DNA of 64,000 nucleotides, from assembly GCA_024233975.1 (NCBI GenBank), contig JACKOX010000004.1, positions 90,509-154,508 on the forward strand, written 5' to 3'. The position numbers and the translations under genes were made by a program. The notes below the pieces were generated by a model. It did not search any database. It saw nothing but the letters and a program-made list of their open reading frames with translations, and had not been told where the DNA came from. The stretch's first letter is position 1, and the number at the start of each line of letters is the position of its first letter. Source of the stretch: Rhodanobacteraceae bacterium. GTDB lineage: Bacteria > Pseudomonadota > Gammaproteobacteria > Xanthomonadales > Xanthomonadaceae. Positions 25,677-34,291 of this stretch are shown here, piece by piece.

Positions 25677-26801
25677 ATGCCGGTAACGGTGGCGGCGGTA
25701 GGAGAGAACACACCGGGTGAGCGCCGTTCGGCGATCACGCCGGAAATCGTCAAGAAGCTGCGCGCTGCTGGCGTGCGGGTCGTCTTGCCGCCGGGTTATG
25801 GCGCGTCGACCTGGTACACGGCTGCCGATTTCGGCGACGTGGAATGGCGCGACGACGCCATTACCGATGCCGATGTCGTGCTTTGCGTGCGCCCACCCGA
25901 CGAGGCAGCCCTGCGCAGGATGAAGCCCGGCGCCTTGCTGATCGGCATGCTGCAGCCCCATGGCGGCGACGCGGGTATCCGCGCAATGGCCGATGGCAAG
26001 CTCGGCAGCTTCTCGCTGGAGCTGCTGCCGCGCACCACGCGCGCGCAGGCCATGGACGTGCTGAGTTCTCAGGCCGGCATGGCCGGCTACAAGTCGGTAC
26101 TGATTGGTGCCGAACTCTGCGACAAGTTCTTCCCAATGCTGACCACGGCCGCCGGAACGGTTCGCCCTTCGCGGGTGCTGGTGATCGGTGCAGGCGTCGC
26201 CGGCTTGCAGGCCATCGCCACAGCGAAACGGCTGGGCGCACAGGTCGAAGGCTTCGACGTACGTCCCGAGACGCGTGAACAGATCGAATCACTCGGGGCC
26301 AAGTTCCTCGACCTGGGGGTGTCTGCGGCGGGCGAGGGCGGCTACGCACGCGAACTCACCTCCGAAGAGCGCGCCGAGCAGCAGCGTCGCCTCGGCGAGC
26401 AGTTGAAGCGCATGGACGTCGTCGTCTGTACCGCGGCCGTGCCGGGCCGCGCCGCGCCGCGCATCATCACTGCCGGGATGGTCGAAGGCATGAAGGCCGG
26501 CAGCGTGATCGTCGACATGGCCGCGGAAACCGGCGGCAACTGCGAACTGACCGAACCCGGCAGCACCGTCGAGAAGCACGGCGTGCGTATCGCGGGTCCG
26601 CTCAATCTGCCGAGCAGTGGCGCGATCCATGCCAGCGAGATGTATGCGCGCAACCTGTTCAACTTCCTGTCGCTGATGCTGGACGACAGCGGCGAGCTGA
26701 AGCTTGACTGGGACGACGAACTGGTCGCGAAAAGCTGTCTCACCTTTGACGGCGAAATCCGCCACGAACCCACCCGCAATCGCCTGAACGGCGCTTCCTG
26801 A
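25677..26801 (+). CDS. pntAA: NAD(P) transhydrogenase subunit alpha, part 1 (domain I)
   Basis: NAD(H)-binding peripheral component of the proton-translocating transhydrogenase, which makes NADPH from NADH using the proton gradient. 374 residues. Conserved: GENTPGERRSAITPEIVKKL, QAMDVLSSQAGMAGYKSVLIGA, and the Rossmann motif VLVIGAGVAGLQAIATAKRLGA with an Asp after it (VEGFDVRPET). The membrane helices that E. coli PntA carries at its C-terminus are on a separate gene here, as in Rhodospirillum rubrum. pntAB follows after 11 bases. Confidence 0.95.
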   Translation: MPVTVAAVGENTPGERRSAITPEIVKKLRAAGVRVVLPPGYGASTWYTAADFGDVEWRDDAITDADVVLCVRPPDEAALRRMKPGALLIGMLQPHGGDAGIRAMADGKLGSFSLELLPRTTRAQAMDVLSSQAGMAGYKSVLIGAELCDKFFPMLTTAAGTVRPSRVLVIGAGVAGLQAIATAKRLGAQVEGFDVRPETREQIESLGAKFLDLGVSAAGEGGYARELTSEERAEQQRRLGEQLKRMDVVVCTAAVPGRAAPRIITAGMVEGMKAGSVIVDMAAETGGNCELTEPGSTVEKHGVRIAGPLNLPSSGAIHASEMYARNLFNFLSLMLDDSGELKLDWDDELVAKSCLTFDGEIRHEPTRNRLNGAS

Positions 26802-26812
26802 GGGAAACGGCA

Positions 26813-27121
26813 ATGATCGACGGCTTCCTCGCGCTGTACATCTTCATGCTGGCGGCATTCACGGGTAAGGAAATCATTGCCCGCGTGCCGGTGATCCTGC
26901 ACACGCCGCTGATGTCCGGCTCCAACTTTGTCCACGGCATCGTGCTGGTCGGTGCCATGGTGGTGCTGGCCGAGGCCGACACCACGCCCGAGCGCATCAT
27001 CGGCCTGCTGGCCGTGGCCCTGGGTGCGGGCAATGCGGCGGGTGGCTACGTGGTCACCGAACGCATGCTGGAGATGTTCAAGTCCAGCAAGCCGGCGAAC
27101 AAGGCGGGAGGCAAGGGCTGA
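26813..27121 (+). CDS. pntAB: NAD(P) transhydrogenase subunit alpha, part 2 (membrane)
   Basis: 102 residues with three membrane helices (FLALYIFMLAAFTGKEII; GIVLVGAMVVLAEA; IIGLLAVALGAGNAAGGYVV). RVPVILHTPLMSGSNFVHGI is the conserved proton-channel segment. It forms part of domain II with PntB. Separated from both neighbours by 11 and 2 bases. Confidence 0.95.
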   Translation: MIDGFLALYIFMLAAFTGKEIIARVPVILHTPLMSGSNFVHGIVLVGAMVVLAEADTTPERIIGLLAVALGAGNAAGGYVVTERMLEMFKSSKPANKAGGKG

Positions 27122-27123
27122 TC

Positions 27124-28539
27124 ATGATGGGCATGACGCTCGAACAGTCGCTGCACCTTCTCGCGAAGGCCAGCTATTTCGTCGCCGCACTGCTGTTCAT
27201 CCTCGGCATCAAGCGCATGTCGTCGCCGGTGACAGCACGACGCGGCATCGTGCAGGCGGGTATCGGCATGCTGGTGGCCACGGCAGCAACCTTTGCGCTG
27301 ACCGGCACACACAACCTCGGTTGGATCATTGCTGCGCTCGCGATCGGCGTGATCCCAGCCTGGCTGTCCGGCAAGCGCGTGGCCATGACCGACATGCCGC
27401 AGATGGTCGCGCTATACAACGGGATGGGTGGCGGTTCGGCGGCCGCCATCGGCGCCGTGGAGCTGCTGCGTTTCTCCGCGGCCGGGCATAGCCCATCGAC
27501 GTCCCACCTGGTGTTGGGCGTGATCGGTGCGCTGATCGGCTCGATTTCCATGTCCGGCTCGGTGATTGCCTGGGCCAAGCTGGATGGTCGTCTGGACCGG
27601 CGCTTCAATTTCGCCGGGCAGCAGATGGTCAACACGCTGTGTTTCCTCGCAGCAGTCGGTGCCGGCGTGGCCCTGGTGTTCCATGGCCTTGATGTTCGCG
27701 TGATTGCCGCCTTCTTCGGTTTGGCGCTGCTGTTTGGTGTGCTGATGACGCTGCCCATCGGTGGCGCCGACATGCCGGTGGTGATCTCTCTGTACAACGC
27801 GCTGACCGGTCTTGCCGTGGCTTTCGAAGGCTACGTGCTGCAGAACGAGGCGCTGATCATTGCCGGTACTGTCGTTGGTGCGGCGGGTACGTTGCTGACC
27901 CAGTTGATGGCCAAGGCCATGAACCGCCCGATCAGCAACGTGCTGTTCTCCAACTTCGGTGGCGGCGGCGAAGGCGAGGCCATCGAAGGCAGTCAGAAGC
28001 CGATCGACGCCGCCGACGTGGCCTCGCTGCTGTACATCGCCGACAAGGTCGTCATCGTTCCGGGCTACGGCATGGCGGTGGCGCAGGCCCAGCACAAGAT
28101 CTGGGAACTGTCCAAGCTGCTGATCGACGCCGGCAAGGACGTGAAGTTCGCCATCCATCCGGTGGCGGGCCGCATGCCCGGCCACATGAACGTGCTGCTG
28201 GCCGAAGCCGGCGTGCCCTACGACCTGATCGCCGACATGGACGACATCAACCCCGAGTTCCCCAACTGCGATGTCGCCATCGTGATCGGCGCCAACGACG
28301 TGGTGAACCCGGCAGCGCGCACCGACAAGAGTTCACCGATTTACGGCATGCCGGTGCTCGACGTGATCAACGCGCGGCAGGTGATCGTTATCAAGCGCGG
28401 CCGCGGCGCCGGCTTTGCCGGCATCGAGAACGCCCTGTTCTACGCCGACAACACGCGCATGCTGTTCGCCGACGGCCAGGCTGCGGCGGCCAGTCTGGTC
28501 AGTGAGTTCAAGGCCATAGAAGGTGGCGGCAGCCACTGA
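27124..28539 (+). CDS. pntB: NAD(P) transhydrogenase subunit beta
   Basis: 471 residues. About 260 N-terminal residues contain the remaining helices of the proton channel (VALYNGMGGGSAAAIGAVELL, VISLYNALTGLAVAFEGYVL), and the rest is NADP(H)-binding domain III: VIVPGYGMAVAQAQHKIWEL, FAIHPVAGRMPGHMNVLLAEA, INPEFPNCDVAIVIGANDVVNPAA, and VIKRGRGAGFAGIENALFY. Complete and intact. It converges on a small membrane-protein gene; a GGCTTCAG/CTGAAGCC stem (28545-28577) lies at the junction but has no T-tract. Confidence 0.97.
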   Translation: MMGMTLEQSLHLLAKASYFVAALLFILGIKRMSSPVTARRGIVQAGIGMLVATAATFALTGTHNLGWIIAALAIGVIPAWLSGKRVAMTDMPQMVALYNGMGGGSAAAIGAVELLRFSAAGHSPSTSHLVLGVIGALIGSISMSGSVIAWAKLDGRLDRRFNFAGQQMVNTLCFLAAVGAGVALVFHGLDVRVIAAFFGLALLFGVLMTLPIGGADMPVVISLYNALTGLAVAFEGYVLQNEALIIAGTVVGAAGTLLTQLMAKAMNRPISNVLFSNFGGGGEGEAIEGSQKPIDAADVASLLYIADKVVIVPGYGMAVAQAQHKIWELSKLLIDAGKDVKFAIHPVAGRMPGHMNVLLAEAGVPYDLIADMDDINPEFPNCDVAIVIGANDVVNPAARTDKSSPIYGMPVLDVINARQVIVIKRGRGAGFAGIENALFYADNTRMLFADGQAAAASLVSEFKAIEGGGSH

Positions 28540-28548
28540 GGCGCGGCT

Positions 28549-29013
28549 TCAGGTGGTCGGCTTTGCCCGCTGAAGCCAGAGGCACAGGCCCAGAGCCAGC
28601 AGTAGTGCCAGCCAGTCCCAGCGGGTGCCGGCCTGCTTGGCGATTTCCAGAGCGAGCATCGGATCCATGCGCTGCAGGGAGTCCGCGGGCGACATGCCCA
28701 TGACGCGGCCGATCCGCGTGCCGGCAGTGATCCATACCGCGATGCCGGCGGTGACCAGGGTGGCCATAGAGGCGAGCAGCTGGCTGACCGGCCCGCGCCT
28801 CGTGCCGGCCAGTCGCAGCAGGAGCACGGCATCGAGTGCGGTCGGCAGTGCCAGCCAGCCATTGAGATGGCCGTTGTGCAGGTTGATGGCCGACCAGAGC
28901 GCAGTCATCGCCGCGACCGCGGCCAGCATGACCACGAGGCCGAGCCAGTAGCCATTGCGGGCCTGCATCGGCGCCCTATTGCGGGTGGGTGTGCTTGAAA
29001 CGTTGATATTCAT
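28549..29013 (-). CDS. Small membrane protein of unknown function
   Basis: 154 residues with about four membrane helices (LGLVVMLAAVAAMTALWSA; LNGWLALPTALDAVLLLRLAG; LLASMATLVTAGIAVWITAG; WDWLALLLALGLCLWLQ). A later ATG at 28968 (MQARNGYWLG) has an SD-like AGGG and may be the true start. I do not recognise the family. Divergent from sufT and convergent with pntB. Confidence 0.55.
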   Translation of the reverse strand: MNINVSSTPTRNRAPMQARNGYWLGLVVMLAAVAAMTALWSAINLHNGHLNGWLALPTALDAVLLLRLAGTRRGPVSQLLASMATLVTAGIAVWITAGTRIGRVMGMSPADSLQRMDPMLALEIAKQAGTRWDWLALLLALGLCLWLQRAKPTT

Positions 29014-29038
29014 CGGCTCGCGGCAGTGGACGCTGCCG

Positions 29039-29044
29039 TATCAT
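29039..29044 (+). promoter_or_regulatory. Candidate -10 element placing sufT on a leaderless mRNA
   Basis: TATCAT, 7 bases before the sufT ATG. If used, transcription would start at or next to the A of the ATG. No SD is visible ahead of sufT, in keeping with leaderless translation. Confidence 0.35.
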
Positions 29045-29051
29045 ACGCACC

Positions 29052-29603
29052 ATGTACAGTCGAACCAGCGAACCCGTAAAACTCGAGCGCGACTGCGACG
29101 CCATCCTGGTGCCGCAGGGCGAGAAAGTCAGCCTGCCTGCCGGCAGCATTGGTTACATCACCCAGGCACTGGGTGGCAGTTTCACCGTCTTCATCGAAGG
29201 CAACCTGTTCCGCATTGCCGGGGCGGATGCCGACGCGTTGGGGAAGGAGCCGTTGCCGCGCCCGGAGTTGCCTGACGACGCATCGGACCAGGACGTCGAG
29301 AAGCTGGTGTGGAAACAGCTGCGCACCTGCTTTGATCCGGAAATCCCGATCAATGTGGTCGAGCTGGGCCTGATCTATGAGTGCGACGTGGTTCCCTTGC
29401 CGGACCGGCAGCGTCGCGTGGACGTGAAGATGACGCTGACAGCCCCGGGCTGTGGCATGGGCGACGTGCTGGTCGAGGACGTGCGCAGCAAGCTGGAGCT
29501 GATTCCGACGGTGGCCGAAGCCGACGTGGAGCTGGTCTTCGATCCGCCCTGGAACCAGAACATGATGTCGGAGTCGGCACGACTGGAAACCGGCATGCTG
29601 TAA
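29052..29603 (+). CDS. sufT: Putative Fe-S cluster assembly protein SufT
   Basis: 183-residue protein with the MIP18/DUF59 domain. An N-terminal region (residues about 1-75, VPQGEKVSLPAGSIGYITQALGG) precedes the DUF59 core: VWKQLRTCFDPEIPINVVELGLIYE and MTLTAPGCGMGDVLVEDVRSKLE, with the conserved Cys in PGCGMG, then VFDPPWNQNMMSE. SufT helps in maturation of Fe-S proteins when demand is high. It is away from any other suf gene in this window. Confidence 0.9.
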   Translation: MYSRTSEPVKLERDCDAILVPQGEKVSLPAGSIGYITQALGGSFTVFIEGNLFRIAGADADALGKEPLPRPELPDDASDQDVEKLVWKQLRTCFDPEIPINVVELGLIYECDVVPLPDRQRRVDVKMTLTAPGCGMGDVLVEDVRSKLELIPTVAEADVELVFDPPWNQNMMSESARLETGML

Positions 29604-29665
29604 GAACCAGGCGCGGCAGATGCGCGAGCCGTCCCCTTGCGCCAGAAACCCGAGGAGATCCATGC

Positions 29666-30073
29666 ATGAGTCCCATCGTGATTGCCCGGCGCGTCGTCGC
29701 TGCTCTCTTCTGGCTGTTCCTGCTGATCGACCTGTACGCCTGGGCGGGCTTGAGCCGCGATCCGGAAGTTGGCATCGCGGTAACCAAGTCGATCAACCAT
29801 GAGGGCGTTCTGGCCTGGGGCTATGCCAGTGCTGGCCTGGCGGTCGTTGATGCGCTGGGGATCGAATCCGCTGCCGTGGCCTTTGCGGATCAACATTTCG
29901 CAGACGCTCGCGCCGCCGTGGCGGCCAATCCGGCCGCAGCGATGGACCTGACCGGCAGCCACATGGGGCTGGGCATGCGAATGACGCACTACGGTGCGCC
30001 CGTGCTCGGCATCCTCTGGCTGCTGATGTGGTGGCGTCGCCCGCGGACGGTCAGGACATTTGGTCGTCGCTGA
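29666..30073 (+). CDS. Small membrane protein of unknown function
   Basis: 135 residues from an ATG with a good SD (GAGGAG, 8 bases before). Two clear membrane segments: VVAALFWLFLLIDLYAWAGL near the start and YGAPVLGILWLLMWWRRP near the end, with a less hydrophobic middle carrying a weak Ala-rich helix. Basic C-terminus. I recognise no family. Follows sufT by 62 bases and may be co-transcribed. Confidence 0.6.
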   Translation: MSPIVIARRVVAALFWLFLLIDLYAWAGLSRDPEVGIAVTKSINHEGVLAWGYASAGLAVVDALGIESAAVAFADQHFADARAAVAANPAAAMDLTGSHMGLGMRMTHYGAPVLGILWLLMWWRRPRTVRTFGRR

Positions 30074-30117
30074 GCGGCTGGCTCGACCGTTTGTCGGTCA
30101 ACGGCTGCCGCTCATTT
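30071..30117 (+). terminator. Branched hairpin, possible weak terminator
   Basis: Arms TGAGCGGC (its TGA is the stop codon of the preceding gene) and GCCGCTCA enclose an inner GACCG/CGGTC hairpin, followed by only TTT. Probably ends the sufT transcript or protects its 3' end. Confidence 0.4.
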
Positions 30118-30279
30118 CGATTGAGGCGGGTTTCACCCCGAATCGGAACATAAATTTGCGCGTTTCTGACGTGGATGGGCAGCCGCACCCGCAGAATTCC
30201 ACTGTTACCGAACTCCGGATTCACACCAATTTACAAAAATGCGGATGGCCGTTCGTGCAGCGCAACATATTGTTTCATG

Positions 30280-30309
30280 GGTAACCATCCCTTCAGTATC
30301 GCGGTTACC
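30280..30309. repeat. Inverted repeat in the protease upstream region
   Basis: Perfect 7-base arms GGTAACC and GGTTACC with 16 bases between. Could be an operator or the stem of a short hairpin. Confidence 0.4.
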
Positions 30310-30314
30310 TGATG

Positions 30315-30337
30315 CTTGTGCTCAGTTTGAACACAAG
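30315..30337. promoter_or_regulatory. Operator-like dyad upstream of the M4 metalloprotease
   Basis: Half-sites CTTGTG-N-TCA and TGA-N-CACAAG mirror each other around GTT; only the two N bases break the symmetry. Spacing differs from the CRP/Clp consensus (TGTGA-N6-TCACA). It lies about 60 bases upstream of the candidate -35, where an activator would bind. Confidence 0.45.
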
Positions 30338-30396
30338 TATTCCGCGACGCAACATTGTGACTTTCTGTTAACTGTGATGAACGCCCCGTAACCGTA

Positions 30397-30426
30397 TTGA
30401 CGCATTTCTCAGAGCGTTGATAGGTT
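30397..30426 (+). promoter_or_regulatory. Candidate promoter of the M4 metalloprotease
   Basis: TTGACG (30397-30402) and TAGGTT (30421-30426) separated by 18 bases; 5 of 6 and 4 of 6 matches to the sigma-70 consensus. It is the best promoter match in this intergenic region. Confidence 0.45.
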
Positions 30427-30663
30427 CTGGTCCGCTTTGTTCCGACGGGGCAAAGCCGTGGTCCGGACACTGGGCGGCATCAGGCAAGTCACGATGACGC
30501 CATTCGGGTTTGACGACAGTCTGGGATCTGGCCGATACGGCAGGTTCCAAGGGAAGTCGCGTGCCGCTGAAAGGGGAACGGCATGATCCGGGACACGTAT
30601 GGATATCTTGGGGTCCGATTTGGACCAGGCCCGTCGAACATCCTGTTTCGGGGAAATCACAAC

Positions 30664-33549
30664 GTGAATCGCAATCGCACTCGCTTGACCCGCTTGCACG
30701 CTCTCGCAGCGGTCACTGCAGCAGCGCTGGGCTCCATGGCTACTGCGCAGGCCGCCAATCTGGTGGACCTGCACGCACGCAACGTCAACAAGATCAACAG
30801 CGACTACCTGCAGGCAACGGCAGGACTCGGCCAGGCAGTCAATGCCGCCGACCGTCATGCCGAAATGCTGATGATGAACGCCAATGCCGGCCTCAAGCTG
30901 GTCCGCTCCACCGAGGAGAAGGGTGGCGTCAAGCACTATCGCTACCAGCAGACCATCAACGGCCTGCCGGTCTGGGGCGAAGGCATCGCCATCAGCGAGA
31001 ACGCCGACGGCACGATCCGCAGCCTGTTCGGCCGCATGGCAACCGAAGTCAATGTCGTCAACGGCAATGGCATCAACGCCAAGCGCCGTGGCACGGACAT
31101 CGGCCTGGATACGTCATCCGCGCTGGAGCTCGCCAAGGACGTGGCGCTGGGCAAGAAGCGCCCGAGCGACACCGTCTTCCAGAATGAAAGTTCCGAGGAG
31201 ATGATTTACGTTGATGGCAACGGCGACGCGCATCGCGTCTTCGTCAGCTCCTTCTTCGCCGATTCGATGAGCGGCGCGCCGACCCGCCCGTTCGTGATCG
31301 TGGACGCCGTGAGCGGCGCCGTGCTGAAGCAGTGGGACGGCCTGGCTCACGCCAACGGCACCGGTCCTGGCGGCAACCAGAAGACGGGTCAGTACGAGTA
31401 CGGTACCGATTACGGTTACCTGAACGTGTCGCAGAGTGGCACCACCTGCACCATGACCAACACCAACGTGACGACGGTCAACCTGAACAACGCCAGCACC
31501 AACACCAGCAACACGGCGTTCTCGTACACCTGCCCGCGCAACACGGTCAAGACCATCAACGGCGCCTACTCGCCGCTGAACGACGCGCACTTCTTCGGTG
31601 GCGTCATCTACAACATGTACCAGGACTACCTGGGCACCGCGCCGCTGACCTTCGCGCTGAAGATGAAGGTCCACTACAAGTCCAGCTACGAGAATGCCTT
31701 CTGGGATGGCTCGGCGATGACCTTTGGTGATGGCGCCAGCACGTTCTATCCGCTGGTCAGCCTCGACGTGTCCTCGCATGAGGTGTCGCATGGCTTCACC
31801 GAGCAGAACTCGAACCTGACCTATTCCGGCCAGTCCGGCGGCATGAACGAGGCCTTCTCGGACATGGCGGGTGAGGCAGCCGAGTACTACTTCAAGAGCT
31901 CCGCTGGCGGCACCAACGACTGGAAAGTCGGCGCCGATATCTTCAAGGGCAGTGGCGCACTGCGCTACATGAACAACCCGACGCAGGATGGTTCGTCCAT
32001 CGACAACGCGGCTGACTACTACAGTGGCCTCGACGTGCATTACTCATCGGGTGTTTACAACAAGGCGTTCTACAACCTTGCCACGACCAGCGGCTGGGGC
32101 ATCGTGAAGGCGTTCAAGGCGTTTGCCCGCGCCAACCAGAACTACTGGACATCCAGTTCGACCTTTAACAGCGGCGCCTGCGGTGTTGAAACCGCCGCCG
32201 ATGATCTGGGCTACACCGTCGCTGATGTGACCGCAGCGTTCGACGCCGTTGGCGTGAACTGCCCGACCTCGGGTGGTGGTGGCGGTGGTGGTGGTGGCAC
32301 CGGTGGCACCCTGACCAAGGGCGTGCCGGCGACCGGCCTGGCCGCGACCAGCGGCAACTCCATCAGCTACACCATGGCGGTGCCAGCCGGTGCGACCAAC
32401 CTGACCTTCAACATCTCGGGCGGCAGCGGTGACGCCGACCTGTATGTGAAGTTCGGTAGCGCTCCGACCACCAGCAGCTACGACTGCCGTCCGTACAAGT
32501 CCGGCAACACGGAGAGCTGCAGCTTCGCTTCGCCGTCTGCTGGTACCTACTACGTGATGCTGCAGGCCTACAGCACGTTCTCCAGCGTGTCGCTGGTGGG
32601 TGACTACACCGCTTCGGTGCCGAACAACGCGCCGACCGCGAACTTCACCTTCACCACCAGTGGTCTGGCCGCTTCCTTCTCCGACGCTTCCTCGGACAGC
32701 GATGGCTCGATCGCATCGCGCTCCTGGAACTTCGGTGACGGCAGCACCTCGAGCTCGACCAACCCGAGCCACACCTATGCGGCCAGCGGCACCTACACCG
32801 TGACCCTGACCGTGACGGACGACGATGGTGCGACCAACAGCAAGTCCTCCAACGTGACCGTCAGCGGCGGTGGCGGCGGCGGTGGCGGCAGCAGCGAGCT
32901 GCAGAACGGCGTGGCAGTGACCGGCCTGTCCGCTTCGCAGGGCAACGACGTGACCTACACCATGGTCGTGCCGGCTGGTGCCAGCAACCTGAGCTTCGCC
33001 ATCTCCGGTGGTACCGGTGACGCCGACATGTACGTCAAGGCCGGCAGCGCGCCGACCGACAGCAGCTACGACTGCCGTCCGTACAAGTCCGGCAACGCCG
33101 AGACCTGCTCCTTCGCTTCGCCGTCGGCGACCACCTACTACGTCCGCGTCAAGGCATACAGCACCTTCAGCGGCGTCAGCCTGGTCGGTAGCTACGACAC
33201 CAGCGGTGGCGGTGGTGGCGGTGGTGGCAGCTGCGGCGGCTCCGAGCTGTGCAGCGGCCAGGGCGTGAGCCTGGGTTCGGTGGCCAAGAACAGCTGGTCC
33301 TCGACCTACACCATGGCGGTTTCGGCTGGCCAGAGCGTGACCTTCAGCATCGCTGGCGGTAGCGGCGACGCCGACCTCTACGTCCGCGCCGGCAGCGCTC
33401 CGACCACGTCGAGCTACGATTGCCGTCCGTACAAGAGCGGCAACAGCGAAACCTGCACGTTCACCCCGTCCAGCAACACGACGTACTACATCGCGGTTCG
33501 CGCCTACAGCGCCTACTCTGGTGTAACCCTGACGGGTACGACGAACTGA
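30664..33549 (+). CDS. Secreted M4 (thermolysin/elastase-type) metalloprotease with PPC-PKD-PPC-PPC tail
   Basis: 961 residues from a GTG (SD GGGGAAA). Signal peptide about 1-30 (LAAVTAAALGSMATAQA), then FTP/PepSY propeptide (to about 225), then an M4 domain with zinc motif HEVSH at 372-376, third ligand Glu about 396 in GGMNEAFSDMAGE, and an SSGVYNKAFYNLA segment near the M4 C-terminal His. After Gly-rich linkers come PPC1 (about 550-650), PKD (about 655-735), PPC2 (about 743-845) and PPC3 (about 860-961). All three PPCs share SSYDCRPYKSGN; PPC1 and PPC2 share a 37-base identical DNA run. Probably exported by type II secretion and self-processed. A strong terminator follows. Confidence 0.95.
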   Translation: MNRNRTRLTRLHALAAVTAAALGSMATAQAANLVDLHARNVNKINSDYLQATAGLGQAVNAADRHAEMLMMNANAGLKLVRSTEEKGGVKHYRYQQTINGLPVWGEGIAISENADGTIRSLFGRMATEVNVVNGNGINAKRRGTDIGLDTSSALELAKDVALGKKRPSDTVFQNESSEEMIYVDGNGDAHRVFVSSFFADSMSGAPTRPFVIVDAVSGAVLKQWDGLAHANGTGPGGNQKTGQYEYGTDYGYLNVSQSGTTCTMTNTNVTTVNLNNASTNTSNTAFSYTCPRNTVKTINGAYSPLNDAHFFGGVIYNMYQDYLGTAPLTFALKMKVHYKSSYENAFWDGSAMTFGDGASTFYPLVSLDVSSHEVSHGFTEQNSNLTYSGQSGGMNEAFSDMAGEAAEYYFKSSAGGTNDWKVGADIFKGSGALRYMNNPTQDGSSIDNAADYYSGLDVHYSSGVYNKAFYNLATTSGWGIVKAFKAFARANQNYWTSSSTFNSGACGVETAADDLGYTVADVTAAFDAVGVNCPTSGGGGGGGGGTGGTLTKGVPATGLAATSGNSISYTMAVPAGATNLTFNISGGSGDADLYVKFGSAPTTSSYDCRPYKSGNTESCSFASPSAGTYYVMLQAYSTFSSVSLVGDYTASVPNNAPTANFTFTTSGLAASFSDASSDSDGSIASRSWNFGDGSTSSSTNPSHTYAASGTYTVTLTVTDDDGATNSKSSNVTVSGGGGGGGGSSELQNGVAVTGLSASQGNDVTYTMVVPAGASNLSFAISGGTGDADMYVKAGSAPTDSSYDCRPYKSGNAETCSFASPSATTYYVRVKAYSTFSGVSLVGSYDTSGGGGGGGGSCGGSELCSGQGVSLGSVAKNSWSSTYTMAVSAGQSVTFSIAGGSGDADLYVRAGSAPTTSSYDCRPYKSGNSETCTFTPSSNTTYYIAVRAYSAYSGVTLTGTTN

Positions 33550-33577
33550 TCCACCGCGATCACTAGTCGATTCATTG

Positions 33578-33608
33578 AAGACCCCGGCTTCGGCCGGGGT
33601 CTTTTTTT
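33578..33608 (+). terminator. Rho-independent terminator after the M4 metalloprotease
   Basis: Perfect 11-pair stem AAGACCCCGGC/GCCGGGGTCTT with a TTCG tetraloop, running into seven T residues. Textbook structure. Confidence 0.95.
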
Positions 33609-33799
33609 GTGCGTGTGTCGCGCTGCTGCTGGCTAGCTGCACCGCAGGTCAGTCGGTACGGGGCAGGGCGGCGCTGCGGAAACCGGATGGACGGCTTACG
33701 AGGGGGCGAAGTGCGGCAGGTCGTTGTGGTTTGGCCGATGGCAGGTCGCTGCGCGGTGGCCGGGGATACCAGGCTGGATTCGGCGTTAGAGGTGTTGTT

Positions 33800-34291
33800 C
33801 TAGCGGCAACGGAAGACCATCAGCTGCGAACTCATGCGCTGCACGACCTGACCATCCTGGTTCAGCGTGAGGCTTTCCGCCGTGACGATGCCGCGATCCG
33901 GTCGCGATGCCGACTCGCGGATCTCGGTCAGGGTGGACTCGACGCGAAGGCGATCGCCGGGTCGTGTCGGGTTTGGCCAGCTGATCTCGGCGCCGAGGCC
34001 GATCAGGCCGCCGGCAATCGGCACGCTCCCGACCAGAAGGCGCATGGTGATGCTGGCCGTCTGCCAGCCGCTGGCAGCCAGTCCGCCGAAAAGGGAGCTG
34101 GCAGCTGCCGTCCCGTCCGTATGGAAGGGCTGCGGGTCGTAACGGGATGCGAATGCCAGCAGCTCGTCACGTTCCAGCAGGAACTCGCCGCTGCGGAATA
34201 TGTCGCCGACCCTCAGGTTCTCCAGGTACAGGCGATCGGGTTGGGCTGCTTCGATGTCGCCTGGAGCATCCGACGGATCTTTGCTCATCAT
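33800..34291 (-). CDS. MaoC family dehydratase
   Basis: 163-residue hot-dog fold protein. The hydratase 2 signature is present: FASRYDPQPFHTDGTAAASSLFGGLAASGWQ contains the catalytic Asp and His (YDPQPFH). It probably hydrates or dehydrates a 2-enoyl-CoA or related thioester. Two in-frame ATGs at the start; the start overlaps the asparaginase stop, so translation is coupled. Last gene of the reverse-strand unit that begins at wrbA. Substrate unknown. Confidence 0.88.
   Translation of the reverse strand: MMSKDPSDAPGDIEAAQPDRLYLENLRVGDIFRSGEFLLERDELLAFASRYDPQPFHTDGTAAASSLFGGLAASGWQTASITMRLLVGSVPIAGGLIGLGAEISWPNPTRPGDRLRVESTLTEIRESASRPDRGIVTAESLTLNQDGQVVQRMSSQLMVFRCR

Larger units (their letters stand above)
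30074..30663. other. Long AT-richer regulatory region upstream of the M4 metalloprotease
   Basis: 590 bases without a supported gene. The first 350 bases are visibly lower in GC than the surroundings. It holds a 7-bp inverted repeat (GGTAACC at 30280, GGTTACC at 30303), a dyad at 30315-30337, and a promoter-like TTGACG...TAGGTT pair, leaving a leader of about 230 bases. An open frame continues upstream of the chosen GTG but has no secretion signal at its start. Confidence 0.55.

Noticed and set aside
28545..28577. Inverted repeat GGCTTCAG/CTGAAGCC at the pntB 3' end as a terminator
   Set aside because: Loop of 17 bases and no T-tract on either side; it lies within the coding end of the convergent gene, so it may be chance.
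32271..33228. Runs of ggtggt/ggcggt resembling microsatellites
   Set aside because: They code for Gly linkers between protease domains at three expected junctions; not a separate repeat element.
32044..33642. 532-codon minus-strand open frame rich in Gly, Val and Ala
   Set aside because: Opposite the protease PPC/PKD modules; reads as repeats only because the modules repeat, and it begins in the terminator.
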